From positions 7,366,453 to 7,430,452 of the forward strand of contig NC_135571.1 in assembly GCF_964340395.1 (NCBI RefSeq): a stretch of DNA of 64,000 nt. Direction: 5' to 3'. Position numbers and translations under genes: made by a program. Positions 22,637 to 37,300 of the stretch are shown piece by piece; positions within the stretch are counted from its first letter, which is position 1; the number at the start of each line of letters is the position of its first letter. Origin of the DNA: Glandiceps talaboti (Eukaryota; Hemichordata; Enteropneusta; Spengelidae). Below the pieces are notes generated by a model. That model searched no databases. It was not told the DNA's origin and saw only the letters and a list, made by a program, of their open reading frames with translations.

Positions 22637-22894
22637 TTATATTAACTTTCGGCTCGCATCAAACGTAGTGCCAAGGTTTCTTGCTTCAGTTGCAGGTATG
22701 GTTTCATTTTCGTTGACCTTCATTAGTGGCAAATTCAGTTTATATAGATTTTGACGAGACCCAAGTACTGCATTAGTAAAATATTTATGTTCATTTAGTG
22801 TCAGTCTTGAACTTTCTGGCGTATTTTTTTTATCGAAGTTGCTTGTAGAGCACTCACCTTTGGTAACTGCTGGAGAGGAAACTTGTCCCGACAC
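22637..22894 (-). pseudogene. LINE reverse-transcriptase fragment
   Basis: The minus-strand translation contains VLGSRQNLYKLNLPLMKVNE and then ARNLGTTFD, the conserved block after the catalytic motif in CR1/L2/Jockey-type LINE reverse transcriptases. The fragment has no flanking RT motifs in frame and no poly-A-like tail, so it is a decayed insertion in the PKS 5' flank. Confidence 0.6.
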
Positions 22895-23637
22895 GAAAAA
22901 AATGGTCGAGTAAAATTATCAAAATGTTAAGGGTAAATTATCGGTAAAGAAAGTGAAAGAAGTTGCCTCTGCAACGCACAAATTACTTCAGAGGCTCACA
23001 AATAATCTAGAAGATCCGTACATCCATATCCCTCTGTGCAACAAAAAGGGAAGTACCAGGCGTGATAAATCCCGTAGAACGTCAGCAAAAATAACCCCAA
23101 TCACTTTCAATTTTCCCTTGTCCTATCTACTATCTACACTCGCTGTTTGCAACAGTACCACTGCCGTTCTGTGTACTAGGGTTTTATTTTTAATTATCTA
23201 ATTTTTTAATTTTTAAAACCAGTTTGTTAGTGAATCATTTTAGTGTGCATAGTTTTTCAATTATATATTTTTGTTGTATTTTTTGTATGAAATGTCAGTT
23301 TAATTTCCTCTATTGAGATGAATAACGTGGTTTTGATTCTGACTCCTAATGGTATATCGAGGTGATAATATCATTTTTAACTGAACCTTCATTTCACCTC
23401 TATTGTTTAGTTCTCACACTGGTCCATCGTTGCATTATGGGACTTAACATTCATGATAGCACAAAATATCATGTGGGGAGCAAATTTCAACAGGTTCCAT
23501 TTGGAGAACAGTGTTTAAACATTGAAGTAGAATCTGTATTTGAAAGATGAATAGATAAATATATGTCACGGTTGTTGGCAATAACTTAATAAATCAATAA
23601 CTTGATTTCCGTTAACGTTGTTATTTCTTTCCTCCAG
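22895..23637. other. immediate 5' flank or intron of the PKS gene
   Basis: No coding exon recognised. The first recognised PKS exon begins after a strong acceptor (TTATTTCTTTCCTCCAG, ending 23637), only three bases before the likely start Met. A 5' non-coding exon therefore probably lies somewhere upstream and is not identifiable by eye. Confidence 0.4.
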
Positions 23638-23640
23638 GAC

Positions 23641-25247
23641 ATGGACTTGAAAGATGCCATAGCAGTGGTAGGAATAGCGTGTAAATTCCCAGGTGCAAAC
23701 GATATTGATGAATTCTGGGAAGTCTTGGTGAATGGTGAAAATCATGTACGGGAAGTTCCCAATGAGCGATGGAGCAGAGATGCCTTCTTCAGTAAAGACC
23801 ACGATGAACCTGGTAAAACCTATGTTAACCGAGCTGCTCTTATTGATAGGTTGGTGTTCTTCATAATAGTACGTTTATTGCTTTACAAGGCCTCCGGCCA
23901 ATATACAACGTAAGAGATTTACAACAAACTCAAAGTCAAAGTCACATATCAATGGTTCGAATAAATACTAGTATTACATTATTTCACTTGTAAGCATCTC
24001 ACTTTGTTTAAGCATTGTATACAAATTTACATAATAATGTTAGAAGTTCAGGTTTGTTTGTTCTCATCAGTCTTATCAACTTATTAAAATTTGGCTCGGC
24101 TATGAATTCTATTGGGATGTCCTTTTTTTCATCACATCGGTGTTCTTTATGTATTCACATAATGAAAGATATATAGAAAAAACTTACTGATACAAACATA
24201 TGACAACCCATTAGTGTTGGGCCTAAGGGACAAAATATACAAACTACATACTGGGAATTAATTTCATGTATGAGAGAGCATGTGTACTTACTGACTCATC
24301 ATGTGTCCTTAACCATCACTGGCAATAGGGAACTTGCAAACCCACCATGTTGAATGTAGAATCATGGAAAATGTGATAATAAATACTAATCAATTAGTAT
24401 TGTAAACAATATTTTTACATTGTTTGTAACCACAAATAATCAATTCATAGTTACCTTGACAATTGTGCGAGGTTAATTTTATCAGTAGCTCCACATTAGG
24501 TATTACAATGTAACGTAATGATAATCCCATAGTCCTTTGAGTCTGAGCATTCTCAGTGTGGATTGCAAGTTCCCTATTGCATGAACTCAAACCTGGTATT
24601 TAGAGATAATACATAAGCGATCCGATGACGTAATTTATCATACGTATCAAAAATGTCCAGGAAATCCATAATATGCAATCAAGTGTTCTGACAATGCCAG
24701 AAGACAATCGTAATGTCATAGAAGGCATACATCGACATCTACATTATACGGGGATGTAGTGTTATTGAGGTATTTTCACTTGAGTAAAAAGTTTATAAAC
24801 TCAGCGCAGATTAAGATTCATATTTCCCATTGCAAGGCGCAGACTGCGTGAAGTATTTTGTGTATCGGCTAATTTCAGGTTCAATGAGTGGGATAATCGA
24901 TTTTTTGGTATCAACGATGACGAGGCTGCTCGTATGGACCCACAACATTATTTACTTCTAGAATGTGCGTACAAAGCTCTGGAAAACGGTGGGTTCCCGA
25001 TAGATAAACTTGAGAAAAGGGATGTTGGATGTTTTGTCGGTAAGTCTTGTCTCCAATTATTACATTTCTCATGTAAAATAAACATACATTTAGAGATGAT
25101 AGGTTTTTGTTTCTTTCCGTTGCACATACTGTTGTATAGGTACATTTGCATAGGTTGTTAGGAATATTGATTTTGTACTTTTTTGGAAGGAACATTCACA
25201 TGTACGTGGCAACGCTTCAGTATTGTGATGTTTGTGAAAGGTACATT

Positions 25248-25287
<40 letters not shown>

Positions 25288-25327
25288 TGTTGTTGTAGTT
25301 GTTGTTGTTGTTTGCGAAAGTGAGTGT

Positions 25328-25365
<38 letters not shown>

Positions 25366-28300
25366 GGCCTCCAAGGCTCTGACATATATATTGTTGATAC
25401 TATTCAAAACAACCATTTACCGGCTATCATACCTTACACTATTTCAGTACCATTTGAATAAATCCATAGAGCAAGGCCCAAAAAAAGAGAAAAGATGTTG
25501 TTTTTCTCGTCTGCGCGCGCCTCACTTGAAAACGTGCGCGTTTGACATTTTCCCCTTTTCAAACCAGTGACTTGTGCCACACACACAAGGAAAATTATCG
25601 CAGGAGTATAAAGTTGAAGCTGGCCCAGCATCCTAGGGCATATAAAAAAGTACAAACATATACACGTATGGACCTAAGATTTCGGGAAAACCAGCCGTTT
25701 TTAGCTATGTAGCCGGGTCTGACGTCTGACATCAATACAGTATGTATGACATGCCATGACCTTAGCACGCGTTCATTACCCATGACCTAGTTATGCTTTC
25801 GTTTTTTTTTTACTGCGCATGTGCGGTTAATCCTAGTAATGAAATCCGCGAACTGTATGTTGTCGATCATGAACAGATTCATGGGTGTTTACAAGATTTA
25901 CTCAGAAAGAATTCAAGGGACAGTGACATCTTATCCCTTAAAATACAATGATTTGATAAAGGATGGACAATTTGTGTCAAAACTGTTTACAGTACTACGT
26001 ATAGTCGGCCATGGAGGTAGAAAGAGCATGCATAGGACACTGTAGCCAGCATGCAGCCTGCAGGGACCCTACAAGTTCAAGGAAGGTCAAAATCGTAAAT
26101 TTAGTATGCTTTTAGTGTACAGGAAGTCTCTGTGGAGTACTGTGAGTTTTGGTTATGTTTACAGCTTGTAAGTGTTCTCAGTTTTAGTTTATCAAGTTCA
26201 TTTCTGGAATGTTATGTAGCTTTGTCTCAAAAAGTTAGACTTGTTACTCAACGGATTTCATTCCGAGACAAACATTTGTTTACATTTACAAGAACCTCTA
26301 AAAATATACCAAAGCTGTCAGTGTTCATGATGTTAGTATTTTTTTGCACTCGTTAGAGATGCTAGTCCTCCTGACATGGGTATAATAGTCAATACTAGAG
26401 AATATATGTAATATTATATAATCATAATTCATTGCATCTTCAGATGATGTAATTTGTGAGAACTGCATCAATAAGATAATATTTATGAAATAATTAAAAA
26501 TTTGAATAATAATGATAAACAAGTTGATGAAAACATGTTACACATTTTGTTATCCATTTCTTGAACATTTGATTGTAAATTAGTTATGACAGATTTGGTA
26601 AAAGTAATACTATTGCTCTAATAATAGAATTCTCCAAAGATTGTATGTTATAGCTTTGGCCATATTATATATGCATGAAGTGAATAACCATTGTACCAAT
26701 GGTATTATTTTTACATTTGTTTTTGATCATGTTGAATTGCATCTACAATATCAGGTGTTTGTGTACATTATGTATACATGTACATAATATCAGAACTTTG
26801 AATATGACAATTTTTTCTCAGTCTATAATCATAATAATCAGTGTAATGGAACCTTAAAAAAAGACAAGGGAAAAAAGAAATACTGCATTGCCACATCACT
26901 TTTGAATTTTCCCTTGGACGAGAGACAGATTTCTTTTTGCCCAACAGAATCTCAGTACTTTTCTCATTAACTACCGGTCAGAGGTTGTACTCTGGGTCAT
27001 GCTACCAACGACACTTGTGAATATGATACCCATGAATACTTGCCAAGATGTAAAAAGTTAACCAATGTTTTCATTTTCTAACTTTTATTACAGGTATCAT
27101 GGTGGATGACTACAGGTCTTGTATGGTTGGTGACAAAAATGGTCAGAACAATTACACTGTAACAAGCTTCTCTAGAGCAATCGCTGCCAACAGAATATCG
27201 TACACCTTCAATTTTACTGGGCCATCAGTCTGCCTGGATACAGCATGTTCATCATCACTTGTCGCAATACATATGGCATCCCAGGCTATCCGAGCAGGTA
27301 TGGAATATTACTGTTCACCTTGTGCTTCAGGCAGGCACACTTGAAACATTCTGGCACATCAACTCTAGGGTTTTCAGTATAAGAATGGTTTCAATCAACT
27401 TGTCTCATACTGCTATAGAGAGTGGGCAGGCTATGAACCCTAGTATGGGTTTGGTTACACATTTTCCATGTTAAGAGTAAAAAAAGTGTCTTTCAATTTG
27501 ACCCCACTGAACAATGCAAGTACCCCCCTCCCCCCCTTCCGGCACTCGTATTTCCTCCTGCATTACACAGGGTCTATGTTTATAGCCACCTGTTGTGTGT
27601 GGTCTTCTTGTTTGATGTCGAAGTTTAATTCAGAGATCATGTAGATAAATAATGATATGGGATTATTTCGAAATTTCGTTTCTGAAAGTCTCTTGTTACA
27701 ACAGGAAACACTAGTCTCTTATTTCTGATATTAATCCCTAAATATACTGCCATGAATTTAATGAAATTATTTTATTTCGTTGTAATTTTATTTAATCATT
27801 TTACATACTGACCTGATGGTCTATTAACATGACGAAAGTTAGTCAGAACTTTTAGAAACCCTTTGAGTTGAATTTTGTCGAGACCATCTGGTTCTCATTT
27901 GTTTTTATATTAGGCCACATATAAAGTGTAATTTTGGTTTGTATTAATCACGGGCTATATTTCTCTAACAAAAGTTGCTCCATACATTTGTATTTCATTT
28001 TCACATATTGAGAAATCATGTCTTGTGTTTTTTTCTAATCAGGTGATTGTGAAATGGCTGTTTGCGGTGGAGTAAATGTCATACTGGACCCAACTGTATT
28101 CATTACTCTGTGTAAAGCGAAGATGCTGTCACCTACTGGTCAATGCCAGCCATTTTCTTCAACTGCAGATGGTTACGCCAGAGGGGAGGGCTGTGGTATA
28201 GTTGTCTTGAAGTCATTAGGACAGGTAGGAACATTGTCTTATGGTAATTAATTTGGGTGAATTGTGGTATCTTTCATTTTTATTCGTTTGGTAGATTTTA

Positions 28301-31300
28301 TTCAGATGTTTGGTTAAAATGATATTTTCAGGCTTTTCTCTCAAATTACTGAAAGGTGTCCTTGGATATTTGATATGCATGTTCCCAGTGTTCAGTTTTC
28401 AACTTCAAACATGTGCATTGGAAGGTGATTTATATAAATTTGGAGTGATTGCTCTATAATATGTAAAACTAATATTTGACTTCTTTCAAGAATGCATTTG
28501 TTATTCATGATGGTAACTACGTACATGTATCTAGGACTCACCATAGCATTCAGTTAACCCAATTAGTGATATGCTTTGAGAAATGGAATGTTAATGGCAA
28601 CGAACACAGTAAGGAGTTAAACTTAGCTAAACTTTGAAAGTGTGATCGAAAATAAAGTACTATGCTTGCTCGATGTGACATAAAAAAACAGTTGGTTAGC
28701 CTTGCATCGGACTAATATGATTAAAAACACAAAACCTGAAATAAAACGTTGTCTGAAGTGATGCAAAGCTGACTAACACTACTACATTTTATTGTCTGGC
28801 TCAGCAAAGTTCTCCCCAACACTGCTACATTTTATCGTCATGCTTCATTTTATTGTCTGGCTCAGCAAAGTTCTCACCAACACTGCTACATTTTATCATC
28901 AGGCTCAACAAATTTCTTACGAAATTGCTACTTTTTATTGTCTGGCTCAGCAAAGTTCTCACCAACACTGCTACATTTTATCATCAGACTCAACAAATTT
29001 CTAAACCAAATTGCTTCATTTTATTGTCTGGCTCAGCAAAGTTCTCACCAACACTGCTACATTTTAGTTAGTAATTGTTTTTTGAGCCAGACGATAAAAT
29101 GTAGCACTGTTAGTGAGATATTTATCGAGCAAGACTATAACATATAGCAGCATTAGTTAAAATATGTCTCTAGCCAGAGGACGTTTTGTTTCAGGTTTCA
29201 TGACTTTAATTGTAATCCGCACTGGAAGTGAATATGTGTCTCCTGTCACTGATCATTAGACAAAGCATAGATAACAAATGATCAAAACTTAATGTTCTCT
29301 CTTAAAAACAACTCAGTACACATGTCTGGTTCAACAATGTATTTAGTACACAGTAAAACAGAAACCTACAGCTACCATAAATCAGATCCGAAATGAAACT
29401 GCTCCTGTATGTTAGTCTGCCAACTATGCTCTCATAAATGTTTCACAATCTCTAAATGTAATAACAAAGAAGAAATTATGTTGACCACTACACAAATCTA
29501 TCTAATTAGTATTCAAAAACTTCCTGCAGAAGCATTTGAGACAATTTAAAGACATCATTAATTAATGCTAATTATGTAAATCAGTCAGTAGTATGCATGT
29601 CACTACGTTAACCATAATCTATTTATGATGTATGTGTCAAGATGTCGCAAGAAATTGTTTTCATTGAATCTTACTATCTGTATTTGTAACATGCATTTTT
29701 GTATTCTTTTCTGTGTGGTTGTATGAAAGAGGGCCAGTGAACACTAACATGAAAGGGGCTGTAATATACTAGTATCTCCAATTTTAGATGAGATTCTATT
29801 CTAAGAAGCTATTGAAATTTTATATCATCAAATATATGTAAACATGATAAATTATGCAAATCAGTCATGTAATAGAAACAGAACGCCTATCGTACCTGTA
29901 AGGCATTTACTCACTAAATTTATGGAAATTAAGGGTAACCATTGAATACATTACTTTAATAATAGATTAATTGCAAATTATTCAAGTGGGATAATATCTA
30001 TAGAGGGTGTGTGTCATGTCAGGAATACATCAACTAAATTTATTTCAGTTCTAGAAAAACATTTGCCCATGCAACAAATACGCTTGACTGTAAAACTAAC
30101 TCAGTGATATGGAAAGCTAGTATATGTTCATAATAGCACTCGCGTAATTTATTGTCATCAATGTAACTACAAAGTTACATGAAATGTAAATTATTAATTC
30201 TCAAAATATTCCTAAATATTATTTGTAATTGATATCCAAATTAAAAAACTAGTTTTCATTTTAACATTGTTCAGTATTTTATCTGAAACTGTCATTCAAT
30301 TCTGATTAGATGGTCATCTTTGGTAAACCAATATATCAAAGGGAGTTTATTATTTGGCAAAGTCTACACCAAATAACTCTTAAAGTTTGTAGATGTAACA
30401 CATGGTCAAGTAGTGTCCATTGTAATAACCCCATTGTCCATAAAATACACTGCCATCCTTATATGACATCTCACTTCACACTACCACATGCACATTTAGT
30501 GTAGATTCTGAGTACCCTGGTATTTGACCCAAATTGATGTTTGGGCGTTTTTAGGAAATTCACTTGCTACCCTGTGTTGTTGACTGAGCGCTAGAAGAGT
30601 ATCATGTTCATGCAGTACTGTGTCAACTTACAAGTGTGGTGCTGGAATTCTGTTTTTTCCATCTATCAGTATTGAGTCCAAAACTTTTCATTCTTGATGC
30701 CTGATACCTTTATTGCCTGATCCTCAGGAACCGTCACTTTTTCCTGAGGTGAATGATTCATTTGGCTGATTGTGACAAATGAAACTTCTTTGACTATGAA
30801 AGTGTAGGTGCTTTCATCAAGCATGGATTGTGGCTTGCAGGGTGGGGTGTGCTGGTTTGGGGTGGGGGTGTTGGTGGGGCAGAAGGGAATGTTTTCTTGT
30901 TGTTTTTTCCTAAGACGAGCATTGTCAAAACACAGTTTCAAATCATTTTGTGACTGCAATGGTGATGATATTCGTTTAACTTCATTTTAACGTCATGTTA
31001 GATGGTATGAATTGGTGAAGTCTGTTAGTGTAAGTGTCTGTCATAACTTTCTCTGAAGCGGCTGGTTCAGTTCCAATGAAATTCTGATGTTTCTGGTGGT
31101 AGGTTTTATCTGTCGCAGTTAGTGTCATAGAGTGATTTCTGATTGATTTATCTATCCAAAATGTTTACAGGTAACCAAAATTGCAAATGCTATGTGTTAC
31201 AATGTTAATGCAGGAGGAAACTGGAATACTTGGGGTAACCTACATTGTGTTCAGTTTAATAGACCTGAACTAACTCTTATCATGTGTGGTGTGACAAATT

Positions 31301-34300
31301 TAGTCCAAACTGGACTTGTGCTTGAACTCCAACCACAGTGGTAAAAGGCAGGTTCTTTGACCCCTTCACAACTGACAACCAAATACAACTTCGACACCAG
31401 GTTTATGCTCACAGTCACCGTAAAAATTACAGTCACATTCAAAATGTGAATTCATAACATAGTATTAGAGTAATCAACAATTAAAGCAAGCACACCATGT
31501 GGTGTTTAAAAAAGAATTGATTCTGGTCAGGACAGGTTGTCTAAAATGGTTCAATGACGTGTGATTTCTTTTAAAATTCTCAACAAACCTGTCACACTCA
31601 ATCTTTTTATGGCAATATCTGTCATGATTGGCTCTGCAGTCGTCTTGACTGAAGTAGAGAGGGTTATTTTTGTGTCCCCCCCCCCTCCCGATCTGCAGAC
31701 TGCAGGCGCATGGGCTGGCGACAAACATGGAAAAAGAAGACCGGGTATTTAAGTGAAGCACGCACTGACCAGAAAAATCTTTTTCTGGGCCTAACTCATG
31801 ACAAGTACACTCTTTAAAAACTAAACAAGCTCATTTCTGAAATCCTCCATCAGGCAATCAATGACAAAGACAGAATTTGGGGAGTCATCGGTACTGGATC
31901 AAATCAAGATGGTCACTTTGCAACGCCAATAACAGCGCCCTCAGCACAACAGCAAGAGGAATTAATGAGAAAGGTATATACACGATACCACGTTGATCCA
32001 TCTGAAATCTCGTACATCGAAGCACATGGCACAGGGACACCAGTAGGGGATCCTATCGAGGCATCAGCACTAGGAAAGGTTATAGGTCAGGCAAAAAATC
32101 GTGTTGACCAACCATGCTATATGGGATCAGTCAAGAGCAATATTGCACATCTTGAATCTGCTGCAGGTGTTGCAGGTCTCATCAAAGTGCTTTTGATGAT
32201 GAAGAACAAACAAATTGTACCATCCCTTCATTTCAATGAAGCAAATGAACGAATAGATCTGAAGGACCTTGTGTTAGAAGTACCAACTCAAGAACAAAAA
32301 TGGAAAGCTTTGGATGGTAAAGCACGACTGGCGTGTGTCAATTCCTTTGGATTTGGTGGGACAAATGCACATGCAATTGTCATGGAATACAAAGAAGAAG
32401 ATCAAAAGCATCACCTACCAAATGAGCCTGTACTTTTGCTTTCAGCAAAGTCAAAACCATCCTTACAACTGTCTATTCAACACTTACAGAAAGCCTTGAG
32501 AAACAAATCACAGATGTTTATAGATGACCTTTCATACACATCAACAGTTAAAAGGTCTCATTACAATTACCGAGTTGCAGTACATGCAAAGAGTCTTGAA
32601 GAGCTGAATAATGGTTTACAAAAGGCATACGACAAGGTTCCATTGCAGAAACCGCCGAGTACTGAGACAAAGAAGCGAATCATATTCACCTTTTCTGGAA
32701 TGGGTACTCACTGGCGTGGAATGGGGATTGATTTTATAGATAGTGAGCCAGTCTTCAGAGAAACCCTGCAGGAGATTGATGACTACTTAACACAATATAC
32801 AAAAGAATCTGTAACTGAAGCACTACGAAACATGGAAGACACAAAAGGTCCAATTACACAAATCACGCTTTTCGCAGTTCAAGTTGCACTTTCACGCCTC
32901 TTGTCATCCTGGGGTATAACACCAGATGCAGTGGTTGGTCATTCAGTTGGTGAGGTGGCAGCAATGGTTGCAGCTGGTAAATTTTCACTATCAACTGGGG
33001 TGAAAGTAATTTTTCACCGAAGTCAGCTGCTTTGGAATGTTCCTGATGGAAAGATGATTGCAATTGGAAATCTATCTCGAGAGAAAGCAGAAAAGTATTG
33101 CGAAATAACAAACCAGGAAGTAGAGATAGCTGCCATCAATTCCGCAACTTCGTTTACCTTATCTGGCAATGGAGATGCAATATTGAAAATTCAGAAATTC
33201 ATAAAGGATGAAAACGAGCAATATGATAGTGGAATATTTCACCGTATACTGGGAGTGAAAACGGCATTCCATTCTCAACATACCGAGTGCATTTGTGAAG
33301 ACCTCCAAATGCACTTACAATGTCTTGATGCAATTGACGAAGGTCATGACAGAATAGAACTCTATTCAACAGTTATGGGAGCGTTGGTATCAAAAGATGA
33401 TGTCAGCAAAGCCGAATACTGGAAACATAATGTAAGACAAACAGTTCTTTTCATGCCTGCTCTAAGCTCAAGCCTGAAGCAAGACAAGATGAATTTGATC
33501 ATAGAAATCAGCCCAAAGCCAGTGTTGCAAGGGTATATAAAGGATGTCGCTAAAGATGTTGACTTTAAAGTGTTTCCAACAATGAAGGAGGGTAAAGGTA
33601 AACTAACACTGATACAAACACTGTGTCAACTGGTCGAAACTGGTATTGACATAGATTGGAGAGCATACTACCAATATGGTGACAGAGTGCCCATTGAACT
33701 ACCAAGGCATCAATTCAACAGAAGGCGACATTGGTATGAACCTGAAAGTTACTATGACCTTCGGATGGGTATTGAAGGGAATAGTAGTACAAAGTATCCA
33801 TTAGTCACAAGACTTGCAACAAGAGAATCAACATACAAATGTGTTGTTACTCAAGAAGATTTCCCATATGTCTACGATCATATTGTTGATGGTGCTGTTG
33901 TCTTACCAGGTGCTGTGTATGCTGAGTTAGCTATGGAATCGTGGTTGTCATTTGTACCACATGCCACAGCAGAAGGGTTTAGAATGGCCATTGAGTTCCT
34001 TTCTCCTCTCCAAATAACACAAGACAATGAAATTTGCATTCATTTCAAAGAAGGTGGTAGCAGCAAGAATGATGAGTCCTGCACATTTAGTGTAACCTGT
34101 GGCCCTAAACCCAATGCCATCGGGAAAATATCAATGGAAACTACCAATACAAGTACTCCACGGTATGTTAACATTCAAGCTATGAAAGATAGGTGTGATA
34201 AAGAAATTGATGTTGCAAAAATGTATGACGATTTGGCCAAAGTCGGTTATACATATGGTACCACAATCAGATGTGTATCTCAAGGATGGAAAGGAAATGA

Positions 34301-37300
34301 TGAAGCCTTGTCAATTTTGACAATACCTGAAATGATTAAACAGCAGCTTCCTAAGACAGTCATTCATCCAGTTATCCTTGATGGAATGCTTCAAACAATT
34401 TCAGTGCCATTTACTACCACAGAAGACAATGGTGATGCCATACAATACTTTCCGGTGTCTATTGGTAGTATTGAAATCATGGGAGTACCAGAACACCAAG
34501 TGTATGTCTACTTGAGAATCATACACCATACTGAATATCTGGTGAACCTTAATGCAGTTATTGTTAATCCTTCCGGCCAGGTGGTCGTAGAATGTACAGA
34601 CATCTTAACAAAATCAGTGAATGACAATGAAGGAAGAGTGGTTGGCCAACTGGCATATGAAGTGAATTGGCACGAAGTCTCAAATCCTGTATTGAAAGAT
34701 GCATCAGCTGAAAATATTAACAATGGAGATGTCTGGAAACCAAGATGTGTGGTATATGCTGATAACTGTGGTGTTGCCACAGAGTTGAAAGATTTGATCA
34801 GTGAAGAGTCTATTTTTGTCAATCGTACAGCTTCAACTATCTCACCCAATGGTATACTATCAGCATTGAAGTCATTTGATAACCGTCTTGAGCATGTTTT
34901 CTATTTTTGGGGTATCACAGAAAACTTGGACAAGGCCAGTGAAAAAGCTCTATACGATCACATTCTGTCCACCTGCATATCACTTCAAACCATCATCACC
35001 TACCTGGCTAAAAGTGGAGCTATTTGTCCACTAACTGTTGTCACAATGGGTGTGCAAACAGTCTTGATGGAAAGTCTGTCTTCTTGCACCAATGACCACA
35101 GTGATTTTGGTTTGGGTGGTGCTGCGCTATGGGGAATGATTCGTTGCCTGTTAAGAGAATCTACCTATGACAGCACAATTCTTGTTGATTTGGAGAACAG
35201 GATGGAAAACGTCGTGCATAAAATGGGTTCTGTTCTTTTTGATGGACAACAATCTAAACACAATGAATTTATCATCATTGATAATACAGTGTATGTCAAC
35301 AAGTTGGCAAGAATAAAACCAGACAAATCGTATTTTGAAAAACGAGTGAATGGCCCTCAACAAGGGCTACAGATTAAAGTGATGTCAAGACAGCCATCAT
35401 CCTTGGACTCAGTTGCACTTATGTACAAATCATCAAACAATGAAGACCCTCGCTCGGAATCTGCTGTTACTGTCAGAGTACAAAGAGCCAGACTGCATCA
35501 TCCAACACTATTCCCTGTAACAAAAGAGGCATTGCTATCAAAGGGGGTCGCATTGTGGCCTGAAGTCCATGGTGCTCAACACAGTGTTTTTGTTCTAGAC
35601 TGTGTTGGGGAAGTATTGAAATCTGATTCTGGAATCATGCCAGGAACTACAGTACAGTTGTGCTGTCCAGTAGAACTAGAATCTGAAATCAATGTACCTA
35701 AGTCTACTGTGGTGGATTCAACCAATCTACCAAACTGCATCAGTAACATTCCATGTCTGTCACTGCTTCTTCTGGTGTGGGAAGTTCTTGTCAAGCACGC
35801 AAACACATACCCCTCAAAAGACATCATCATAAGAGGAAATCAGGAACATGCCTTTCTCTGCCAACTCTTGTCACAGTTTGGAAGCATTGATTATTGCCTT
35901 AAGACATCCAAAATTAGGGATGCTGGTATGAGAGATCAGGGCGCTGTGGTGTTTGTCTATTGTGGAAGTATACCAAACACAGTGGAGAAAGAGATAATGG
36001 AAACTCTTCCATATGGTTCGACAGTGTTGAATGTTGTAAACAAGACTGATTCATCATCAAATGGTATATGCATGGTTAGAACAGACATAGAGCTTAAGAC
36101 TGTACGGATCTGCGATTTGTTTCAACCAAACAATCTTGCTAATACCATTCCTAAAGTCATTAAATGGCTTGATGCAGTACCACAAGAGATGTATGCTGAA
36201 GCATTTAAGCTGAAAGAATATACATTTGACTGTGTTAATGAATACACACAAATACAGGACATGGATGACAGTTCTATTAAGGTTCTAAACATGGATCAAC
36301 TGGGCCCAGTTCATTCAAGTAAAGACAACCTTTTCCATCACAATGCTTGTTATCTAGTTATTGGAGGAACCAGAGGTTTAGGACTTGAGGTAGTTAAATA
36401 CCTTTCCAACAAAGGTGCAGGATATATTGCAGTATTATCCAGACGTCCCCCAGAAATCTCAATGCAACACACATTTACTGATATAGAGAAAAGTGGTACC
36501 AAGATTATGTTTCTTCAGGCAGATGTCTGTGAAACATCAAACTTGGCAGATACTCTGCAAGAACTCAGGAAAAGCTTGAATGGTATTCCTCTGAAGGGTG
36601 TCTTCCATGGAGCGGTGTCATTGGCTGATCACTTGTTAATCAACATGACCAACAGTGAGTTCAATAAAGCCATTGAACCAAAGATACTTGGTACCTGGAA
36701 TCTCCATCAGCTGACCATCAATGATCCACTTGACTACTTTGTTTTACATTCTTCTGTCGTATCAATTTTTGGCAATCAGGGTCAAACGAATTATGGTGCT
36801 GGAAATGCCTTTCTTGATTATCTAGCCTATTTCAGAAGAAAGAAGGGGTTGCCTGGTCAAGTCATCAACTGGAGCGTTTTGAGTATTGGTGTGATAGAGA
36901 CAGTTGGGGAAGTAGAAGGGAATTTGAAATCACTTGGATATCTTCCCTTGAGTACTCCTGACATACAAATGTGTTTTGAATATGCAATGGCCCACAATAC
37001 AACACAGACACTATTTGGGAATTTCCAATGGTCACGAATATCACATACACTGAAGGATCGAGATGTCCCACAAGTCAGAACACGTTTTGAAAACTTCATT
37101 GGAGAGACACAAAATGGTGAATCAACTTCGGCAGCAACAATTTTGACAATTACTACCACACATGAATACATCAGAGGTATTGCTGCTAGTGTTCTTGCAT
37201 TGGAGAATGAGCAGGTACTTAATGAAACACCTCTTGTTAGTTTGGGCCTTGATTCTATACAGGCGATGACTCTACAAAGGAATCTAAAAGAGAAAACAAG

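Noticed and set aside
31561-31752. Possible extra PKS exon upstream of 31854
   Set aside because: Exon 28043-28224 joins 31854 in the correct phase and gives uninterrupted KS homology, so no exon is needed between them.
34508-34849. Minus-strand ORFs of 60-113 aa inside the large PKS exon
   Set aside because: Antisense shadows of a strongly supported coding exon with continuous domain matches.
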